A DNA stretch of 64,000 nt from DASSQJ01 sp963730165 (GCA_963730165.1 CAVSQS010000002.1:124001-188000); one strand, 5' to 3'; counted from the stretch's first letter, positions 44,624-54,500 are shown. A program made the numbers and translations. Notes: generated by a model not told the origin, from the letters alone.

Positions 44624-45646
44624 ATGCGACTGCTCGTGCTCGGCGGGACCGCCTTCCTCGGCCATGCGGTGGCCCGCGCCGCCGTCGCCCGCGGTGACGA
44701 CGTCACGTGCGTGGCCCGTGGGACCTCCGGACCGGTGCCGCCGGGGGCACGGCTGGTCCGGGCCGACCGCGCCGAGCCCCGCGCCGGGCTCGGCGGCGCG
44801 GAGCACGAGGCGTGGGACGCCGTCGTCGAGGTCGGCCGTCACCCCGGTCCGGTCGGCCGGGCCGCGCGCCTGCTCGCACCGGGGACGGCCCACGCGGTGT
44901 TCGTCTCGACCGGCAACGTCTACGCCGACCACTCGCTCCCCGGGGCCGACGAGTCCACCACTCTCCTGGACCCCCTCGAGGAGGGCCGCGACGAGGACCC
45001 CGACGCCTACGGCGCGATGAAGGTCGCCTGCGAGCGACACGTCCTGGCGGCCTTCGGCGAGGAGCGGGTGCTCGTGGCACGTGCCGGCCTCATCGGCGGC
45101 CCCGGCGACGTGTCGGGCAGGTCGGGCTACTGGCCGTGGCGGCTGGCCCACCCCGCCGCGGCCGGGGAGGTGCTCGTCCCCGACGCGCTGGGCGAGCCGG
45201 CCCAGCTCGTCGACGTGCGCGACCTCGCCGCCTGGCTGCTCGCCTGCGCGGAGGAGCGTGTGAACGGCATCGTCGACGCCGTCGGCCCCACGACCACCCT
45301 CGGTGGCGTGCTCACGGCATCGGCCGAGGCGTCGGGGTCCACGGCCACCCCGGTGCCGGCCGACCCGGCGTGGCTGACCGAGCAGGGCGTCGACGCGTGG
45401 ATGGGACCGCGCTCACTCCCGCTCTGGCTGCCCTACCCCGAGTACGCGGGGTTCGCGGCCCGCAGCGGGGCGGCGGCCCGGGCCCTCGGGCTCGCGACCC
45501 GGCCACTCGTCGACACCCTCCGGGACGTCCTCGCGTGGGAGGAGCGCGACCGGCCCGGCGACCGGCCGCGGGGTGCCGGGCTCACGGACGACGAGGAGCG
45601 TGAGCTGCTCGTGGCCTGGCACGGGCGCCGCCCGGCACGAGGGTGA
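44624..45646 (+). CDS. NAD-dependent epimerase/dehydratase-family protein
   Basis: 340 residues of the extended short-chain dehydrogenase fold. It begins MRLLVLGGTAFLGHAV, a Rossmann motif in the GGTxFxG form, with STGNVYAD and the Tyr-Lys pair in YGAMKVACE. The C-terminal part resembles NAD-dependent sugar-nucleotide epimerases and chloroplast CSP41-like RNA-binding proteins. Substrate is unknown. ATG at 44624. It converges on smc. Confidence 0.8.
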   Translation: MRLLVLGGTAFLGHAVARAAVARGDDVTCVARGTSGPVPPGARLVRADRAEPRAGLGGAEHEAWDAVVEVGRHPGPVGRAARLLAPGTAHAVFVSTGNVYADHSLPGADESTTLLDPLEEGRDEDPDAYGAMKVACERHVLAAFGEERVLVARAGLIGGPGDVSGRSGYWPWRLAHPAAAGEVLVPDALGEPAQLVDVRDLAAWLLACAEERVNGIVDAVGPTTTLGGVLTASAEASGSTATPVPADPAWLTEQGVDAWMGPRSLPLWLPYPEYAGFAARSGAAARALGLATRPLVDTLRDVLAWEERDRPGDRPRGAGLTDDEERELLVAWHGRRPARG

Positions 45647-45790
45647 GGACCCGCCGCACGCCAGGGTCACCATCGCGCCCGCCGCTCGGTGGGCGCCGTG
45701 CGCCGTCGGGGGCAGGTGCCGGAACCTCACCGACCGGAGGCCCGGACCGGACGGCTGTTCCGTGCGTCACCCGGCGCCGGTGGGGCGGAC

Positions 45791-48700
45791 TCAGGCGCTG
45801 GCGGCGACGTCGCGCAGCCGCTGGCTGACGACGGTCGTGACGCCGTCGCCGCGCATCGAGACGCCGTAGAGCGCATCGGCGACCTCCATCGTCCGCTTCT
45901 GGTGCGTGATGACGATGAGCTGGCTGGAGTCGCGCAGCTCCTCGAAGAGCGTGATGAGCCGGCCGAGGTTGGTGTCGTCGAGGGCCGCCTCGACCTCGTC
46001 CATGATGTAGAAGGGGCTCGGCCGGGCCTTGAAGATCGCGACGAGCAGCGCGACGGCCACGAGTGAGCGCTCGCCGCCGGAGAGCAGCGAGAGCCGCTTG
46101 ACCTTCTTGCCCGGCGGACGGGCCTCGACCTCGATGCCGGTGGTCAGCATGTCGTCGGGGTCGGTGAGCACCAGGCGGCCCTCACCGCCGGGGAAGAGCC
46201 GGTCGAAGACGCGCTCGAACTGCTCCCTCGTGTCGTGGAAGGCCTCCCGGAAGACCTGCTCGACCCGCTCGTCGACCTCCCGGACGATGTCGAGCAGGTC
46301 GCGCTTGGAGCGCTTGAGGTCCTCGAGCTGGGTCGTGAGGAAGGTGTGCCGCTCCTCGAGCGCCGCGTACTCCTCGAGGGCGAGCGGGTTGACCTTGCCG
46401 AGCGAGGAGAGGGCACGTTCGGCTCGGCGCAGGCGCTTCTCCTGCTCCTCGCGCACGTACGGCACCGGCTCGGGCACCTCGGCGACCGGCTCGTCCGGGC
46501 CGGCGACGTGCGGGACCGGCCGGTGGGGACCGAACTCCTCGACGAGCACGTCGGGGTCGATGCCGAGCTCCTCGACGGCCCTGGCCTGGAGCTGCTCGAT
46601 GCGGGCCAGCTGACGGGCCCGCGCCATCTCGTCGCGGTGGGCGGCGTCGGTGAGGTCGCGCAGCTCGTCCTGGACGCGGGCGAGCTCCTCACGCAGCGTG
46701 GCGGCGGTGCGCTCTCGCTCGACCCGCCGCGCCTCCGCCGCGTCACGGACGGCGGTGGCGCGCTCGAGCGCCGCCGCCACGCGGTCGCGCGCGTACGCGG
46801 CCGCGGCCTGGACCGCTGCGGCCACCCCCGCCTCCCGGCGGCGCCGCTCCCGTCGCTCGCGCAGCCGCTCGCGGGCGGCGATCTCGTTGCGCGCGGCACC
46901 CTCGAGCGAGTCGGCGCGCCCTCCCAGCGCCCGCGCCCGCTCCTCGCGCGTGCGCAGCGAGAGCCGGAGCTCGGTCTCGGCCGTGCGCGCTCGGCCGGCG
47001 GCGAGCTCGAGACGGTCACGCTCGTCGGTCGAGGGGTCCTCGGCGGACTCGTCGGGCTCGGCCTCGGCAGCGGCGAGCCGGGCGGAGAGCTCCTCGAGCT
47101 CGGTGCGGTCGCTCTCGAGGGTGACCCGGGCGTCCGCGATGGCCCGCTCGGTGCGCTCGGCCTCGGCCGTCGCGGTGCGCACGGCGGACCCGAAGGCGCC
47201 CAGCTGCTCGGCGACCGCCGCCATCCGGGCGTCGGACTCGTGGAGGGCCTCGAGAGCGTCGTCCACCTGCTCCCCCACCTCGCGTGCCTGCTCGCGCGCT
47301 GCCGCCAGGGCGAACCGAGAGCTCTCGAGCCGCGCGGTGGCGTCGTCGACCACCGCGCGGGTCTCCTCGACCGCGGCCTGGACCTCGAGGAGGCTCTCGC
47401 CGGCGCTGCCGCCACCGCGCGCCCATCCGGGTCCGAAGACGTCACCGTCGGACGTGACCGCCGTGACCCCGGGATGCCGCGAGATGAGCGCCACCGCGTG
47501 TGCGGGGGTCGTGACGAGCGCCACCCGCTCGAGCAGCTGCTCGACCGCGGGGCGCACCGCGTCGGGGGCCTCGACGACCTCGCGCGCCCAGACGCCGTCG
47601 CCCCGCAGGTCGGGCCAGGAGGAAGGGTCGCTCGGGCTCGCGGTGGCCCCGACGAGGAGGCCGGCCCGACCACCCTGCTCCTCGCGCAACGACGCGAGGG
47701 CGGCAGCGGCGTGCTCGGCGGAGCCGACGGCCAGGGCCTCCGAGGCCCAGCCGAGGGCCGCGGCCACGGCGTGCTCGTGCCCCCCGGAGACGTGGAGGAG
47801 GGAGGCGACCGAGCCGATCACCCCGTGCCGTCCGTCGGACGCGGCCAGCAGGGTGGCGGCGCCGTCCCGGCGGCGCAGGCTGAGCTCGAGGGCCTCGAGC
47901 CTGGCTCCCGCGGACGCACGGTCGCGTTCGGCCTCGCGCTCCTGCGCGACGAGCCGCTCGACCTCGGCCTCGGCCTCGGCGAGCCGGGCTGCGGCGGACT
48001 CGTACGCGGTGTCGAGCCCCTCCTCCCCCTCCTCGGAGGCGGCGATGCCGCCCTCGAGCCGGGCGAACTCGGCCTCCGCCTCCGCCGCGCGGTCGCGGGC
48101 GGCCGCGACGAGGCCCTGGAGGCGGCCGATCTCGGCCTCGCCGGCCTCGATCCGGCTGCGCCGGGCCCCGACCTGGCCCGCGAGCCGGGCCAGCCCCTCG
48201 CGACGGTCGGCGGCGGCGCGGGCGAGTCGGGCGAGTCGGGCCTGCTCGGCCGCGTGCGCAGCCTCGGCCTGCTCCCGAGCGGCGACGGCCGTGGCCAGTT
48301 GCTCGGTGGTCTCGGCGATCTCCGCGAGCAGGGTGGCCTCGGCCTCGCGCGCCTGCGCCGCCTGGGCGCGCAGCTCCTCGGGGTCGCGGCCGGTCGTCGT
48401 CTCGTGCTCCTCGTCCTGCGAGAGGAGCCGAACCCGCTCGCTCGCCACCGACCCGGTCGACTCGAGGCGGTCGCGCAGGCTCTGCAACCGCACGACCCCC
48501 TCCTGCGCCCGGCCGAGCTCGGGGGCGGCCTCGGCCGCGGCGCGCTCGACCTCGGCCAGCCGCGCGCGGGCGTCGGCCAGGGCGTCCTCGACGGCCACCC
48601 GTCGCTCGAGCAGGGCCGTCTCGTCGGCCACCTCCTGCTCGACGACGGCCGTGAGCTGGACGAGGTCGTCGGCCAGGAGCCGCAGGCGGGCGTCCCGGGC

Positions 48701-49363
48701 GTCGGCCTGGACGACGGCGGCCCGCCGCGCCGCCTCGGCCTGACGGCCGAGCGGTCCGAGCTGCCGCCGGATCTCGCCGGTCAGGTCCTGAACCCGGGTG
48801 AGGTTGGCCTCCATCGTCTCGAGCTTGCGCAGCGCACGCTCCTTGCGGCGCCGGTGCTTGAGCACGCCGGCGGCCTCCTCGATGAAGCCGCGCCTCTCCT
48901 CGGGGGTGGCGCGCAGGACGGTGTCGAGCTGCCCCTGCCCGACGATCACGTGCATCTCGCGGCCGAGCCCGGAGTCGGAGAGCAGCTCCTGGACGTCGAG
49001 GAGACGGCACGTGGTGCCGTTGATCGCGTACTCGGAGCCACCACCGCGGAACATCGTCCGGGTGATCGTCACCTCGGTGTAGTCGATGGGCAGGGCCCCG
49101 TCGGTGTTGTCGATGGTCAGGTTCACCTCGGCACGGCCGAGGGGCGGGCGGCCGGAGGTGCCCGCGAAGATGACGTCCTCCATCTTGCCGCCGCGCAGCG
49201 ACTTCGCGCCCTGCTCCCCCATGACCCACGCGAGGGCGTCGACGACGTTGGACTTGCCGGACCCGTTCGGGCCGACGACGCAGGTGATGCCCGGCTCGAG
49301 GCGCATGGTGGTCGCCGAGGCGAAGGACTTGAAGCCCTTCAGGGTCAGCGTCTTGAGGTACAT
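45791..49363 (-). CDS. smc: Chromosome segregation protein SMC
   Basis: 1190 residues, full length. Walker A is GPNGSGKSN at residues 31-39, followed by long coiled coils on both sides of a hinge at about 510-660 (GVIGSVASLLHVSGGHEHAVAAALG). The C-terminal head has the ABC-like signature LLSGGERSLVAVALLVAIF and Walker B FYIMDEVEAALDDTN. SMC with ScpAB organises and segregates chromosomes. ATG at 49363 gives the universal MYLKTLTLKGFKSFA opening. The coils are unusually rich in Ala and Arg because of the GC bias. Confidence 0.96.
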   Translation of the reverse strand: MYLKTLTLKGFKSFASATTMRLEPGITCVVGPNGSGKSNVVDALAWVMGEQGAKSLRGGKMEDVIFAGTSGRPPLGRAEVNLTIDNTDGALPIDYTEVTITRTMFRGGGSEYAINGTTCRLLDVQELLSDSGLGREMHVIVGQGQLDTVLRATPEERRGFIEEAAGVLKHRRRKERALRKLETMEANLTRVQDLTGEIRRQLGPLGRQAEAARRAAVVQADARDARLRLLADDLVQLTAVVEQEVADETALLERRVAVEDALADARARLAEVERAAAEAAPELGRAQEGVVRLQSLRDRLESTGSVASERVRLLSQDEEHETTTGRDPEELRAQAAQAREAEATLLAEIAETTEQLATAVAAREQAEAAHAAEQARLARLARAAADRREGLARLAGQVGARRSRIEAGEAEIGRLQGLVAAARDRAAEAEAEFARLEGGIAASEEGEEGLDTAYESAAARLAEAEAEVERLVAQEREAERDRASAGARLEALELSLRRRDGAATLLAASDGRHGVIGSVASLLHVSGGHEHAVAAALGWASEALAVGSAEHAAAALASLREEQGGRAGLLVGATASPSDPSSWPDLRGDGVWAREVVEAPDAVRPAVEQLLERVALVTTPAHAVALISRHPGVTAVTSDGDVFGPGWARGGGSAGESLLEVQAAVEETRAVVDDATARLESSRFALAAAREQAREVGEQVDDALEALHESDARMAAVAEQLGAFGSAVRTATAEAERTERAIADARVTLESDRTELEELSARLAAAEAEPDESAEDPSTDERDRLELAAGRARTAETELRLSLRTREERARALGGRADSLEGAARNEIAARERLRERRERRRREAGVAAAVQAAAAYARDRVAAALERATAVRDAAEARRVERERTAATLREELARVQDELRDLTDAAHRDEMARARQLARIEQLQARAVEELGIDPDVLVEEFGPHRPVPHVAGPDEPVAEVPEPVPYVREEQEKRLRRAERALSSLGKVNPLALEEYAALEERHTFLTTQLEDLKRSKRDLLDIVREVDERVEQVFREAFHDTREQFERVFDRLFPGGEGRLVLTDPDDMLTTGIEVEARPPGKKVKRLSLLSGGERSLVAVALLVAIFKARPSPFYIMDEVEAALDDTNLGRLITLFEELRDSSQLIVITHQKRTMEVADALYGVSMRGDGVTTVVSQRLRDVAASA

Positions 49364-49421
49364 GCGGCGGGTGGTCGTCTCTCCTCGGCGGTCGGGCCGG
49401 CCACGGCCCGGGTCGCGGGCG

Positions 49422-49427
49422 ATGCTA
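49422..49427 (-). promoter_or_regulatory. Candidate smc promoter -10 box
   Basis: Reading on the minus strand gives TAGCAT, about 59 bases before the smc ATG, with CCGACC as a weak -35 17 bases upstream. It lies between smc and the end of the UspA gene, where the V-ATPase operon stops; the 183-bp gap 49364-49546 also holds a weak 7-bp stem (49515-49544) that could end the upstream operon. Confidence 0.4.
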
Positions 49428-49546
49428 CCCGGGGTCCGGACCACGGTCGGGACGCCGCCCGCTGCCGGTGGTGCCTGTGACAGGAGTGGTGAATGGGGCT
49501 GGTGCGACACCATGCCGAGGCCGTCCGCCCCCGACCCGCCTCGGGG

Positions 49547-50014
49547 TCAGCCGCGTCCGCCTCCGCTCCGGTGGCGGCCCGTGGTTGGGGGGACCACGAG
49601 CACCGGCTGCTCGCAGAACTCCAGCACGTGGCGGGTCACCGGACCCACGTAGGGCTCCCCGCTCGCGGAGCGGGTCGACTTGCCGACGACGACGAGGTCG
49701 GCCTTCCACCGGCGGGCCTCCTCGAGGAGGGTCCGCCCGACGTCCCCGGTGAGCAGGCCGGTCTCGACCGTGACTCCCGCCGCCCGGGCCAGGGACTCGG
49801 CGCGGGCGAGGACGGCCGCCTCTGCGAGCCCACGCCGTGTCTCCGCGCCGGGGCGGCTGCTCACCAGGCGCAGTGCCTCGTCGAGGACACCGTCGGCGCT
49901 GACGTGCACCGCCCTGAGGGTTCCCCCCTCGTGGCGGACCAGGTCGACGGCGGCGCGGGTGGCGGCGAGCGAGTCGACGGAGTCGTCGACGGCGAGCAGC
50001 ACGCGGGAGATCAT
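49547..50014 (-). CDS. Universal stress protein (UspA family), last gene of the V-ATPase operon
   Basis: 155 residues, a single Usp domain. It starts MISRVLLAVDDSVDSLAATRAAVDLVRHEGGTLRAVHV, has the acidic and ADLVVVGKSTRSASGEPYVGPVTRHVLEF segment, and ends PVLVVPP. The glycine pattern of the ATP loop is imperfect (VGKSTRS, then VGPVT rather than VGS), so nucleotide binding is not assured. Its ATG overlaps the stop of the V-ATPase D gene by 4 bases (ATGA), so it is translated as part of that operon. It may link the pump to stress or dormancy control; that is inference. Confidence 0.85.
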   Translation of the reverse strand: MISRVLLAVDDSVDSLAATRAAVDLVRHEGGTLRAVHVSADGVLDEALRLVSSRPGAETRRGLAEAAVLARAESLARAAGVTVETGLLTGDVGRTLLEEARRWKADLVVVGKSTRSASGEPYVGPVTRHVLEFCEQPVLVVPPTTGRHRSGGGRG

Positions 50015-50664
50015 GACGGTCCTCCTCCGTCCTCCGGGTCTCCGGCCGGGCGCGACGCCGCGACGGCACGCCGCAGCCGGACCCCGTCCTCGTGCTCGGC
50101 CTGCTCGAGGGACTCCTCGAGCCGGGCCAGGCTGTCGGTGAGCCAGGGCAGCCAGCGCTCGTCGAGCGCGCGCAGACGCCGCCGGGTCACGGCGATCTCG
50201 GCCTCGATGCGACGCACCGCCTCGTCGGCCGCCGCTGCCCGCACCCCCGCCCGCAGCGCGGCCCGGGTCGCCTCGACGGCCGGGACGACTGCGGCGTCGT
50301 CGAGGACGCCCGGGGGCTCCGGGTCCGAGACGACCTCGGCGGAGCGGGGGTAGGTCACACCCATCGACGTCGCCCACGTCAGCTCCACCTCGGCGGGGCG
50401 ACGCGCGGCGGCGTGCCGGAACCCGTCCTGGCCGCTGAGCATCGCCACGCGCGTGGTCCACCGGCGGGCCCGGCCACAGGCGTCGGCCCACTCCTCGTGG
50501 CTGCGGGCGGCCCGGATCCGCTGTCGTTGCAGCTCCGGCTGGAGGATGCGCAGCTTGCGGTCGAGCTGGTCGCGCCCCCGCTCGGCCGTGGCCAGCCGCC
50601 GGCGCAGCCAGATCCGCCCGGCCCGGCCGGGAGGCACCCGCACACCGATCGGCACCGCGGTCAC
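50011..50664 (-). CDS. ntpD: V/A-type ATPase subunit D (central rotor stalk)
   Basis: 217 residues, mostly helical. The N-terminal VPIGVRVPPGRAGRIWLRRRLATAERGRDQLDRKLRIL and the C-terminal VRRIEAEIAVTRRRLRALDERWLP pair as the antiparallel coiled coil of subunit D, which turns inside the A3B3 ring. It is coupled to subunit B by a GTGA overlap and to the UspA gene by ATGA. Homology is modest in the middle, as is usual for this subunit. Confidence 0.88.
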   Translation of the reverse strand: MTAVPIGVRVPPGRAGRIWLRRRLATAERGRDQLDRKLRILQPELQRQRIRAARSHEEWADACGRARRWTTRVAMLSGQDGFRHAAARRPAEVELTWATSMGVTYPRSAEVVSDPEPPGVLDDAAVVPAVEATRAALRAGVRAAAADEAVRRIEAEIAVTRRRLRALDERWLPWLTDSLARLEESLEQAEHEDGVRLRRAVAASRPAGDPEDGGGPS

Positions 50665-52055
50665 CCCGTCCCGCGTCCGTAGGTGGCGAGGAGGTCGTCG
50701 GAGAGCATCGTCAGCTCGCGCCGCGGCAGCACCCCGAGGACGTCCCAGCATCGGGACAGGGTGTCCTCGAGGCTGCGGCGCTCACCCCGCTGCTGGTCGA
50801 CGAGACGGTGCTCCACCTCGTCCGCGAGGTCGACGTAGCGTCGGTCCGTGGCGCTGAGCGCAGCCGCGCCGACGATCTCGGCGAGCTCGCGCACCTGGCG
50901 GGCCCGGGCGAGTGCGGCGAGGAGCTGGGCGGCGACGTCGAGGTGGTCCTCGCGGGTACGACCCCGCCCCGCTCCACCGCGCATGAGGCGTGACAGCGAG
51001 GACAGCGGGTCGACCGGGGGGTAGATGCCGCGAGCGTGGACGTCGGGGCTGAGCACGACCTGGCCCTCGGTGATGTAGCCGGTGAGGTCGGGTACGGGAT
51101 GGGTGATGTCGCCGGCCGGCATCGTGAGGACCGGCAGCACGGTCACCGAGCCCGCGGTCCCCCGGATCCGGCCGCACCGTTCGTAGAGCGAGGCCAGGTC
51201 GCTGTACAGGTACCCGGGGTAGGCGCGGCGACCCGGCATCTCGCCCCGTGCCGACGACACCTCGCGCAGCGCCTCCGCGTAGCTCGTCATGTCGGCGAGG
51301 ACGACGAGCACGTGCCGACCGTGCCCGAAGGCGATCTCCTCGGCCACCGTGAGCGCGACCCGGGGGGTGAGGATGCGCTCGATGACCGGGTCGTCCGCGG
51401 TGTTGAGGAGCAGGACGACCTCGCCGGCCGCGGACCGCTCCTCGAGGACCGCCCGGACCGTCTCGGCGTCGGCATGGGTCAGGCCCATCGCGGCGAACAC
51501 GACGCTGAAGGGCTCCTCCCCCGCGCTCGCCTGCGCGGCGATCTGGGCCGCGAGCTCGAGGTGGGGCAGTCCGGCCGTCGAGAAGATGGGGAGCTTCTGC
51601 CCCCGGACGAGCGTCGTGAGCGCGTCGATGGCCGAGACCCCCGTGAGCACCGGCTCGGCGGGGGGCTCCCGGTGCACCGGGTTGAGCGGGTAGCCCGCGA
51701 CGGGTGCGGTCCGCGGCCCGTGGACGGGTGGGCCGCCGTCGACGGGCTCCCCGCGGCCGTTGCAGACTCGTCCGAGCCAGCCGAGCCCCACCGGGATCCG
51801 CAAGGGCTCCCCCGCGAAGGCCACCCGGGTGCGTCCGGGGACCAGGCCCGCGGTGCCCTCGAGGACCTGGACGACCGCGAGGTCGCGCTCCACCTCGAGG
51901 ACCAGGCCGTGCCGGGTGGGACCGGCGTCCTCGGCCTCGATGACCGCGAACTCGTCCCAGCCCACCTCGCGGACCCCGCGCAGGACGAGCAGCGGGCCCC
52001 GCACCCGGGCGACGCCGGTGTACTCGACGGGGAGAGGCGCCCGGTGCCCGGTCAT
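50661..52055 (-). CDS. ntpB: V/A-type ATPase subunit B
   Basis: 464 residues. The non-catalytic B subunit is recognised by VEYTGVARVRGPLLVLRGV, LGWLGRVCNGRGEPVDGGP, RGQKLPIFSTAGLPHLELAAQIA, the switch region FGHGRHVLVVLADMTSYAEALREVSS, and YSDLASLYERCGRI. It lacks a Walker A lysine loop, as expected for B. It forms half of the A3B3 head. ATGA overlap with subunit A. Confidence 0.96.
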   Translation of the reverse strand: MTGHRAPLPVEYTGVARVRGPLLVLRGVREVGWDEFAVIEAEDAGPTRHGLVLEVERDLAVVQVLEGTAGLVPGRTRVAFAGEPLRIPVGLGWLGRVCNGRGEPVDGGPPVHGPRTAPVAGYPLNPVHREPPAEPVLTGVSAIDALTTLVRGQKLPIFSTAGLPHLELAAQIAAQASAGEEPFSVVFAAMGLTHADAETVRAVLEERSAAGEVVLLLNTADDPVIERILTPRVALTVAEEIAFGHGRHVLVVLADMTSYAEALREVSSARGEMPGRRAYPGYLYSDLASLYERCGRIRGTAGSVTVLPVLTMPAGDITHPVPDLTGYITEGQVVLSPDVHARGIYPPVDPLSSLSRLMRGGAGRGRTREDHLDVAAQLLAALARARQVRELAEIVGAAALSATDRRYVDLADEVEHRLVDQQRGERRSLEDTLSRCWDVLGVLPRRELTMLSDDLLATYGRGTG

Positions 52056-53776
52056 GCCAGCCCCTCGAGCACGAGCAGCAGAGCGTCGCGTCGCGCCCGC
52101 ACGGTGTCGGTGTCCTCGGGCGGGCACTCCCGCGCGGTTCGGACGAGCGGGCCCCAGTCCACCTCCTCGATCTCGGCTGCGGTGACCCCGCGGTCCACGA
52201 GCTCGTCACACCGGTCGACGACGGCGAGCACCGCGTCGGCGAGCGCGGCCGTCTTCGCGGCCGAGCAGTGGGCGTCGTTCTCGACGAGGGCGCTCTGCTG
52301 GAGCACCGCCTCGCGCAGCAGCCGGCCGGCGAGCAGGACGACCCGCTCGTGGCCGGGGAGGGAGCCGGCGCCGACGAGGTCGGCGAGGTCCTGGAGCCGG
52401 TCCGCCTCGGCGAGCAGGCCGGTGACCCTGGCCCGGCGACCCGCCCAGTCCGGGTCCCCATGGGCCGCGTACCACGCACCGATCCGCTCGGTGTCGCGCG
52501 CGAACGAGCCCGACCACCCCACCGCGGGGTAGTGCCGGGCGTAGGCGAGGTCGCGGTCGAGGCCCCAGAGGGTGCGGACGAACCGCTCGGTGTGTGCGCT
52601 GACCGGCTCGGTCAGGTCGCCGCCGGGCGGGGAGACGGCACCGATGATGGTCACCGAGCCCACGCTCCCGCCGAGGGTGGTGACCCGTCCGGCTCGCTCG
52701 TAGAACGCCGCGAGTGCCGACGGGAGCGAGGCGGGGTAGCCCTCCTCGGCCGGCAGCTCTCCCGACCTCGAGGAGAACTCCCGCAGGGCCTCGGCCCAGC
52801 GCGAGGTGGAGTCGGCGATCACGACGGTGTGCAGCCCTGCGTCCCGGAAGTACTCGGCCACCGTGACGCCCGCGTAGATGCTCGTCTCCCGCGCCATCAT
52901 CGGCATGTTCGAGGTGTTGGCGACGATGACGGTCCGCTCGGCGAGGGCCCGGCCGGTGCGGGGGTCGACGAGCCGTCCCAGCTCGTCGAGCACGTCGGCC
53001 ATCTCGTTGCCCCGTTCCCCACAGCCGACGTAGACGATGACGTCGGCCGTGCACCACTTGGCGATCTGCTGGAGGAGCACCGTCTTGCCGGTGCCGAAGC
53101 CCCCCGGTACCGCCGCGGTGCTGCCCCGGGCCAGGGGGAAGACCGCGTCGAGGACGCGCTGGCCGGTGAGCAGCGGCTCCCCCGCCTCGAGGCGCCGGCG
53201 GGCCGGTCGCGGCCGGCGGACCGGCCACTCGGACGTCGCCGACACGGGGACCCCGGCGACGAGCGCCAGGACGTCGTCCTCGCCCCGGTCCCCCGCGGGC
53301 GAGACGTGCGCGACCGGCCCACGCAGCCCCGGAGGGACGAGCACCCCCAGCTCCAGCCCGCCCGCGACGACGGTGAGCGTTCCGAGCACGTCGCCCTCGT
53401 CGACGGCCGCCCCCTCCCGGACCGTCGGGTGCCACGGCCAGGTCCGCGTGCTCCCTCCGCGGCCGGCGTCCGGCGACAGCCAGGTCGGCGCCGTGCCGAG
53501 CGGACGGAGGAGCCCGTCGACGATGCCGCCGAGCAGAGCGGGCCCCAACCGGGCGGTCAGCGGGCGGTGCAGCGCCACGACCGGTGCCCCGACCGCGAGG
53601 CCCCCGGTGTACTCGTACGCCTGGACGGTGACGTGGTCGCCGTCGATGGCGACGACCTCGCCGGGCAGGCCGAGCCGGCCCAGCCCGACCATCTCGGCCA
53701 TCGCGACCCCCGCGAGCCCGTCGGCCTCCACGAGGGGACCGCTGACGCGCACGACCGTGCCGGTCCCCGACGTCAC
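52052..53776 (-). CDS. ntpA: V/A-type ATPase catalytic subunit A
   Basis: 574 residues. Residues 225-232 form the P-loop GGFGTGKT, followed by the catalytic GERGNEM motif at 253-259 and VIADSTSRWAEALREFSSRSGELPAEEGYP. The bulge domain characteristic of A subunits (about 110-190, WPWHPTVR...) distinguishes it from F-type beta. It hydrolyses or makes ATP. I chose the GTG at 53776, which overlaps the subunit E stop (GTGA); a GTG three codons upstream is the only other choice. Confidence 0.96.
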   Translation of the reverse strand: MTSGTGTVVRVSGPLVEADGLAGVAMAEMVGLGRLGLPGEVVAIDGDHVTVQAYEYTGGLAVGAPVVALHRPLTARLGPALLGGIVDGLLRPLGTAPTWLSPDAGRGGSTRTWPWHPTVREGAAVDEGDVLGTLTVVAGGLELGVLVPPGLRGPVAHVSPAGDRGEDDVLALVAGVPVSATSEWPVRRPRPARRRLEAGEPLLTGQRVLDAVFPLARGSTAAVPGGFGTGKTVLLQQIAKWCTADVIVYVGCGERGNEMADVLDELGRLVDPRTGRALAERTVIVANTSNMPMMARETSIYAGVTVAEYFRDAGLHTVVIADSTSRWAEALREFSSRSGELPAEEGYPASLPSALAAFYERAGRVTTLGGSVGSVTIIGAVSPPGGDLTEPVSAHTERFVRTLWGLDRDLAYARHYPAVGWSGSFARDTERIGAWYAAHGDPDWAGRRARVTGLLAEADRLQDLADLVGAGSLPGHERVVLLAGRLLREAVLQQSALVENDAHCSAAKTAALADAVLAVVDRCDELVDRGVTAAEIEEVDWGPLVRTARECPPEDTDTVRARRDALLLVLEGLA

Positions 53777-54282
53777 GGCGCCCACAGCCCCTCGACGTCG
53801 AGGTCGGCGAGGGCGATGTCGACCAGGCGCTCCGCCGACGCGTCGACACGTCGACCGTCCGGCGTGGTGGCGCTCAGGCCACCCGCGGGGGCCGGTGCCA
53901 CCGTCGCACCCGGGCCGAGTGCACCGACGACGGCTGCCCGGAGCCGGTCCAGGTCCCGGTCGTCGTGCAGGTCCTCGGCCACGGCGGCCGTCGCCGCCGC
54001 CCGGAGCCCGTCGTAGGCGGCGCGCTGGGCCCGCAGGACGAGCGCGCGGGCCTCCCTCCGCGCCACCGCGCGGGCCCGCGCCAACCGTTCGGCACCGTCC
54101 GCGCCTCCCCGACGCCGCGACTCCTCCCGCAGCTCGGCGGCTCTCCTCGCCGCCTCGGCCTCCACGCGCGCGGCGTCCCGCTCCGCGTCCAGACGCACCC
54201 GCTCCGCGTCGGCGCGGGCGGCCTCGAGGAGTGCCTCCTGCACCGGGGCCAGGGCGGAGCGGACACGGGCCGGGTCGGTCAC
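53773..54282 (-). CDS. ntpE: V/A-type ATPase subunit E (peripheral stalk)
   Basis: 169 residues. A charged N-terminal helix (ARADAERVRLDAERDAARVEAEAARRAAELREESRRR) makes the coiled coil with the H/G-type subunit, and a C-terminal alpha/beta head follows. It forms the stator stalk. Sequence similarity is weak, as is normal, so the call relies on composition, length and position. GTG start overlaps the F stop. Confidence 0.8.
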   Translation of the reverse strand: MTDPARVRSALAPVQEALLEAARADAERVRLDAERDAARVEAEAARRAAELREESRRRGGADGAERLARARAVARREARALVLRAQRAAYDGLRAAATAAVAEDLHDDRDLDRLRAAVVGALGPGATVAPAPAGGLSATTPDGRRVDASAERLVDIALADLDVEGLWAP

Positions 54283-54500
54283 GACGGCATCACCACCGTG
54301 AGGGGGGCCCGGGGGTGCCCCCGCTGATCCGCGAGGGCGCGCGCCGTCTCGGCGGTGAGGACGACGACGGCGACCCGGTCCGGGAGCGCCGCCCATGCCG
54401 CCCGGGCCTCGTCGTCGGTCCGCGCGGGCATCACCCGGGCGCCGGCGAGCGCGAAGCCGGCCACCTCGGACGGCCGCCCGATGACGGCGATGCCGCTCAT
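54279..54500 (-). CDS. V/A-type ATPase subunit F, short form
   Basis: 73 residues. It keeps the N-terminal Rossmann-like part of subunit F (IAVIGRPSEVAGFALAGARVMP, VAVVVLTAETARAL, LTVVMPS) but lacks the C-terminal helix of about 25-30 residues that in characterised enzymes contacts the rotor stalk and regulates hydrolysis. Overlaps on both sides (ATGA with K, GTGA with E) show that the reading frame ends there by design rather than by a frameshift. Confidence 0.8.
   Translation of the reverse strand: MSGIAVIGRPSEVAGFALAGARVMPARTDDEARAAWAALPDRVAVVVLTAETARALADQRGHPRAPLTVVMPS

Noticed and set aside
46235..49480. 1081-residue plus-strand open frame opposite smc
   Set aside because: No domain is recognisable and the composition mirrors the coiled-coil codons of smc read backwards.
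49515..49544. Terminator after the UspA gene
   Set aside because: A 7-bp stem with a 16-base loop and no T-run is too weak to call in GC-rich DNA.
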